Made by a program: the position numbers and the translations under genes. A DNA stretch of 64,000 nucleotides, taken from positions 1 to 64,000 of the forward strand of contig NZ_BDCD01000043.1 of assembly GCF_001613325.1 (NCBI RefSeq), in the 5' to 3' direction. The notes below the pieces were generated by a model. The model was not told the DNA's origin. It did no database searches and saw only the letters and a list, made by a program, of their open reading frames with translations. Below, piece after piece: positions 49,892 through 64,000 of the stretch. Within the stretch, counting starts at the first letter, position 1. Each line of letters begins with the position of its first letter. This DNA comes from Nocardia yamanashiensis NBRC 100130. Its GTDB lineage: Bacteria; Actinomycetota; Actinomycetes; Mycobacteriales; Mycobacteriaceae.

Positions 49892-51331
49892 ATGTCGCAT
49901 TCCGAACCGCTGCACACCCACACCGTCGTGATCGGGGCCGGGATCGCCGGCTCCTGGCTGGCCTACCGGCTGACCCAGCTCGGCGTCGACGTCATTCTGA
50001 TCTCCGCGCAAGACGAAGACACGCCGAATGTATCCCGTTTGGCGGCAATGGTTTTCGATCGTGGACTCATCGAGGCCACGCGATCCGGCGACCCGTCAGC
50101 GGTCCTGGCCGACGAGACCGCGACGCGACACCCGCGGCTGGGGTCGCTGCTGCGCGCCCACCTGACCACCGAACTCGCCGAACTCGAACGCCTGGTCCCC
50201 CTCCAGGTCGCCGGTCCGATACTGATCCCCCAGCACCCCAGCCCTTTCCCGCGACTGGGCGCCGGTGACCACGCGATCACCCTGCTGCACAAGCACATCA
50301 CCACGGCCGGAGGCCGGATCCTCGAGGGCCGCGTCACCGATCTGCTTGTGACGCAATCGAGTTGCCACGGTGTGGCCTATGTAGGAGCGCATGGCCCGGC
50401 GGTGATCCAGGCCACCGCGGTGGTGCTGGCGACGGGCGGTCACTCCGGCCTGCTCCCCCACTCTCACACCTCCAACTCCGCGGCCATGCTCGGGGTGTTC
50501 GCCGCCGCTGGTGGAGAGCTCACCAATCTGGAATTCTCCCAGCGCCACGCGCTCGGCGATCTGACCGCTGGGCGCATCCTGTATCCCCCGGACCTGGACG
50601 GCGCGACCCTCTATCGGGGCGACGACCGCGCCGACTGGCTCACCGACGCCTCCGCGACCTTCGACGACCGGCGCCGCGATCTCGATATCTTCCAGCGGTA
50701 CTGGCGATTCAACGGTCATGTGCCGCATACGTATGCACGCGGCGAGGAACGCCACCTGCTGGGACCGATCTACGGATTGTCCATGGGCGGCGTAGAACAC
50801 ACCGACGGTGCCACCACGATCGAAGGCGTCTACGTCACCGGCGAGGCTCGCCACGACCTCGCCTCCGACGCCATCCTCGGCCGCCCCTGGGCGATCGCCC
50901 TGGCCGGCTCCGGCCGACTGGCACAGCTTTTGAAGGACCTGCCGCCGAACCCCGATCACCCGCTGTACGTGCCCTCGGCACGGAACGCCGCGAGCGACCG
51001 CGGCCTCCGCACGAGCATCCGTCGCCGGCTGTACGAATTCGAGGACCATCGCTTCTCGGCACGGGCCGCAATGGAATTCATCGATTGGTGCCGGGACACC
51101 AGACGAGTGATCCCCGCCACGCACAGCAGCGATACCGGGTTGCTGATACTCGCCGAGTCTTACGCACTCAGCGCCTTGGCGCGCCGGGAAAGCCGCGGCT
51201 TCTTCTTCCGTGCCGACCATCCACAACCCGACCCGGAGCTGAACGGACTTCGAACGAGAACGACGTTCGATGCCGAGAACGACATTGTCACAGTCGAATT
51301 GACGCCGAATCACCTTGGTGATCAGGCGTGA
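49892..51331 (+). CDS. FAD-dependent oxidoreductase, L-aspartate-oxidase/fumarate-reductase type
   Basis: A 479-residue flavoprotein with the dinucleotide-binding start HTVVIGAGIAGSWLAYRL and the family motif LATGGHSGLLPHSHTSNSA (where related enzymes have the glycine-rich FAD contact). The late active-site segment PIYGLSMGGVEHTDGATTIEGVYVTGEA is also present, and the C-terminal helical domain is NadB-like. The usual S-x-x-A-x-GG stretch near residue 45 is replaced by SRLAAMVFDRG, so the substrate pocket has diverged from true NadB. Directly coupled to the ammonia-lyase, it may oxidise an amino acid or the lyase product (inference). No quinolinate genes (nadA, nadC) adjoin it. Confidence 0.8.
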   Translation: MSHSEPLHTHTVVIGAGIAGSWLAYRLTQLGVDVILISAQDEDTPNVSRLAAMVFDRGLIEATRSGDPSAVLADETATRHPRLGSLLRAHLTTELAELERLVPLQVAGPILIPQHPSPFPRLGAGDHAITLLHKHITTAGGRILEGRVTDLLVTQSSCHGVAYVGAHGPAVIQATAVVLATGGHSGLLPHSHTSNSAAMLGVFAAAGGELTNLEFSQRHALGDLTAGRILYPPDLDGATLYRGDDRADWLTDASATFDDRRRDLDIFQRYWRFNGHVPHTYARGEERHLLGPIYGLSMGGVEHTDGATTIEGVYVTGEARHDLASDAILGRPWAIALAGSGRLAQLLKDLPPNPDHPLYVPSARNAASDRGLRTSIRRRLYEFEDHRFSARAAMEFIDWCRDTRRVIPATHSSDTGLLILAESYALSALARRESRGFFFRADHPQPDPELNGLRTRTTFDAENDIVTVELTPNHLGDQA

Positions 51332-51390
51332 AAGCCGACTGCCGGACTTCTCGTGGCCAAACCGGTAAGCGCTGTTCAGGGCGCTACAGT

Positions 51391-51600
51391 TCAGTTCTTT
51401 TTGTCCTTGTTCACCAAGAAGTAGAACCCGACAGCCATGACGAGAGCGCCGATAAGGCACGGCGCGCCGAGAATCCAGACGGCGCTGCCGCTCCTGAGTT
51501 TCTGCTTGCTCGTGTATTCGACAGCGGCGCTCCAGGTTTCCGGTTTAGCCCACGTCTGAGGATCGGAGGAATTCACCTGGTTCAGCAGTTCGAGATACAT
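51391..51600 (-). CDS. Small single-pass membrane protein (paralogue of 41777-41980)
   Basis: A 69-residue protein from ATG 51600, with GGAGA 6 bases upstream; an ATG two codons earlier is too close to that site. Polar N-terminus (MYLELLNQVNSSDPQTWAKP ... WSAAVEYTSKQKLRSG), one helix (AVWILGAPCLIGALVMAVGFYFLV), then NKDKKN. It aligns end to end with the product at 41777. Motif B lies 77 bp upstream, also in the promoter of the divergent NRPS gene. Confidence 0.7.
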   Translation of the reverse strand: MYLELLNQVNSSDPQTWAKPETWSAAVEYTSKQKLRSGSAVWILGAPCLIGALVMAVGFYFLVNKDKKN

Positions 51601-51676
51601 GAACATTCTCCGGATTATGAGCACGATTTTGTCCGGCAGGCAGAGTATCGACCCGCCGAGAATGCGGCGAAAGCCC

Positions 51677-51692
51677 TTCCCACTGCTGGGAA
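51677..51692. promoter_or_regulatory. Palindromic motif B, perfect copy
   Basis: TTCCCA-CTGC-TGGGAA in the divergent promoter between the small membrane-protein gene (77 bp) and the NRPS gene (124 bp). Confidence 0.65.
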
Positions 51693-51815
51693 ATCGAGTG
51701 TTCGGACCGGTGATTAGAGTTCGAGCAACCGAGCCGCTAAGGCTCTCGTCCCAGCGGCCGTCCGCGAAACCGAACGCACTGGTGACAATCGTTTGCTCAA
51801 TCCTCGAGGAGACCA

Positions 51816-64000
<12,185 letters not shown>

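Noticed and set aside
49892..51331. Calling the flavoprotein NadB
   Set aside because: The early substrate-loop motif is changed and nadA/nadC are absent, so only the family is given.
20568..51692. Motif B as DevR/DosR or LexA boxes
   Set aside because: DevR boxes have GGGAC...GTCCC with different spacing and LexA boxes GAAC-N4-GTTC; TTCCCA-N4-TGGGAA matches neither.

Overview
The window is high-GC DNA with dense coding on both strands, typical of a mycolic-acid actinobacterium. A Nocardia species or close relative is the best guess. Pointers are the tail of a type VII (ESX) secretion locus (mycP-eccE), a ~180 kDa NAD-glutamate dehydrogenase, PknG, an ESX-exported-protein repertoire, a stand-alone nitric oxide synthase oxygenase and a large NRPS. 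All names come from reading the sequence; no database search was run.

Layout. 0-4 kb: end of an ESX locus (mycP C-terminus, eccE), then an HTH regulator and two membrane-anchored accessory proteins. 4-14.7 kb: NAD-glutamate dehydrogenase, an SPFH/zinc-ribbon protein, an asparagine-type permease, PknG and a DUF1707 protein, a neighbourhood of amino-acid nitrogen metabolism and its kinase switch. 14.9-24.8 kb: regulators (MerR, AraC) mixed with small secreted proteins, a helical-domain/tail-lysozyme protein, an FG-GAP repeat protein, an epoxide hydrolase and an EEP-family hydrolase. 24.9-32 kb: MFS transporter, DUF1023 hydrolase, gamma-glutamyltransferase lipoprotein and lactate-permease-type transporter. 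32-38.6 kb: two ESX-substrate-like gene sets flanking a Tat-exported flavoprotein oxidase. The second ends in a protein with a papain/calpain-like catalytic domain behind a WXG-like N-terminus. 39-41.8 kb: ABM-domain membrane protein, a tandem small DMT transporter pair and a 2H phosphoesterase-like protein. 41.8-64 kb: a probable biosynthetic region with nitric oxide synthase, TPR protein, AraC regulator, KAS III-like enzyme, tyrosine-type MIO ammonia-lyase, aspartate-oxidase-like flavoprotein and an NRPS (A-T-E / C-A-T / C-A-T / C-A...) that runs off the right edge. The NRPS is one uninterrupted frame from 51816.

The most unexpected signal lies between the genes. Two unrelated palindrome families recur in promoter regions. 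Motif A is a 22-bp palindrome (half-site TGTRCCGYT, 4-bp centre) found six times, including upstream of the glutamate dehydrogenase, the SPFH gene and the permease. Motif B is a 16-bp palindrome (TTCCCA-N4-TGGGAA) with about nine good and several degenerate copies. Motif B occupies every divergent promoter of the biosynthetic region and sits at almost the same distance (76 and 77 bp) upstream of two paralogous small membrane-protein genes. Each looks like the operator set of an unidentified regulator.
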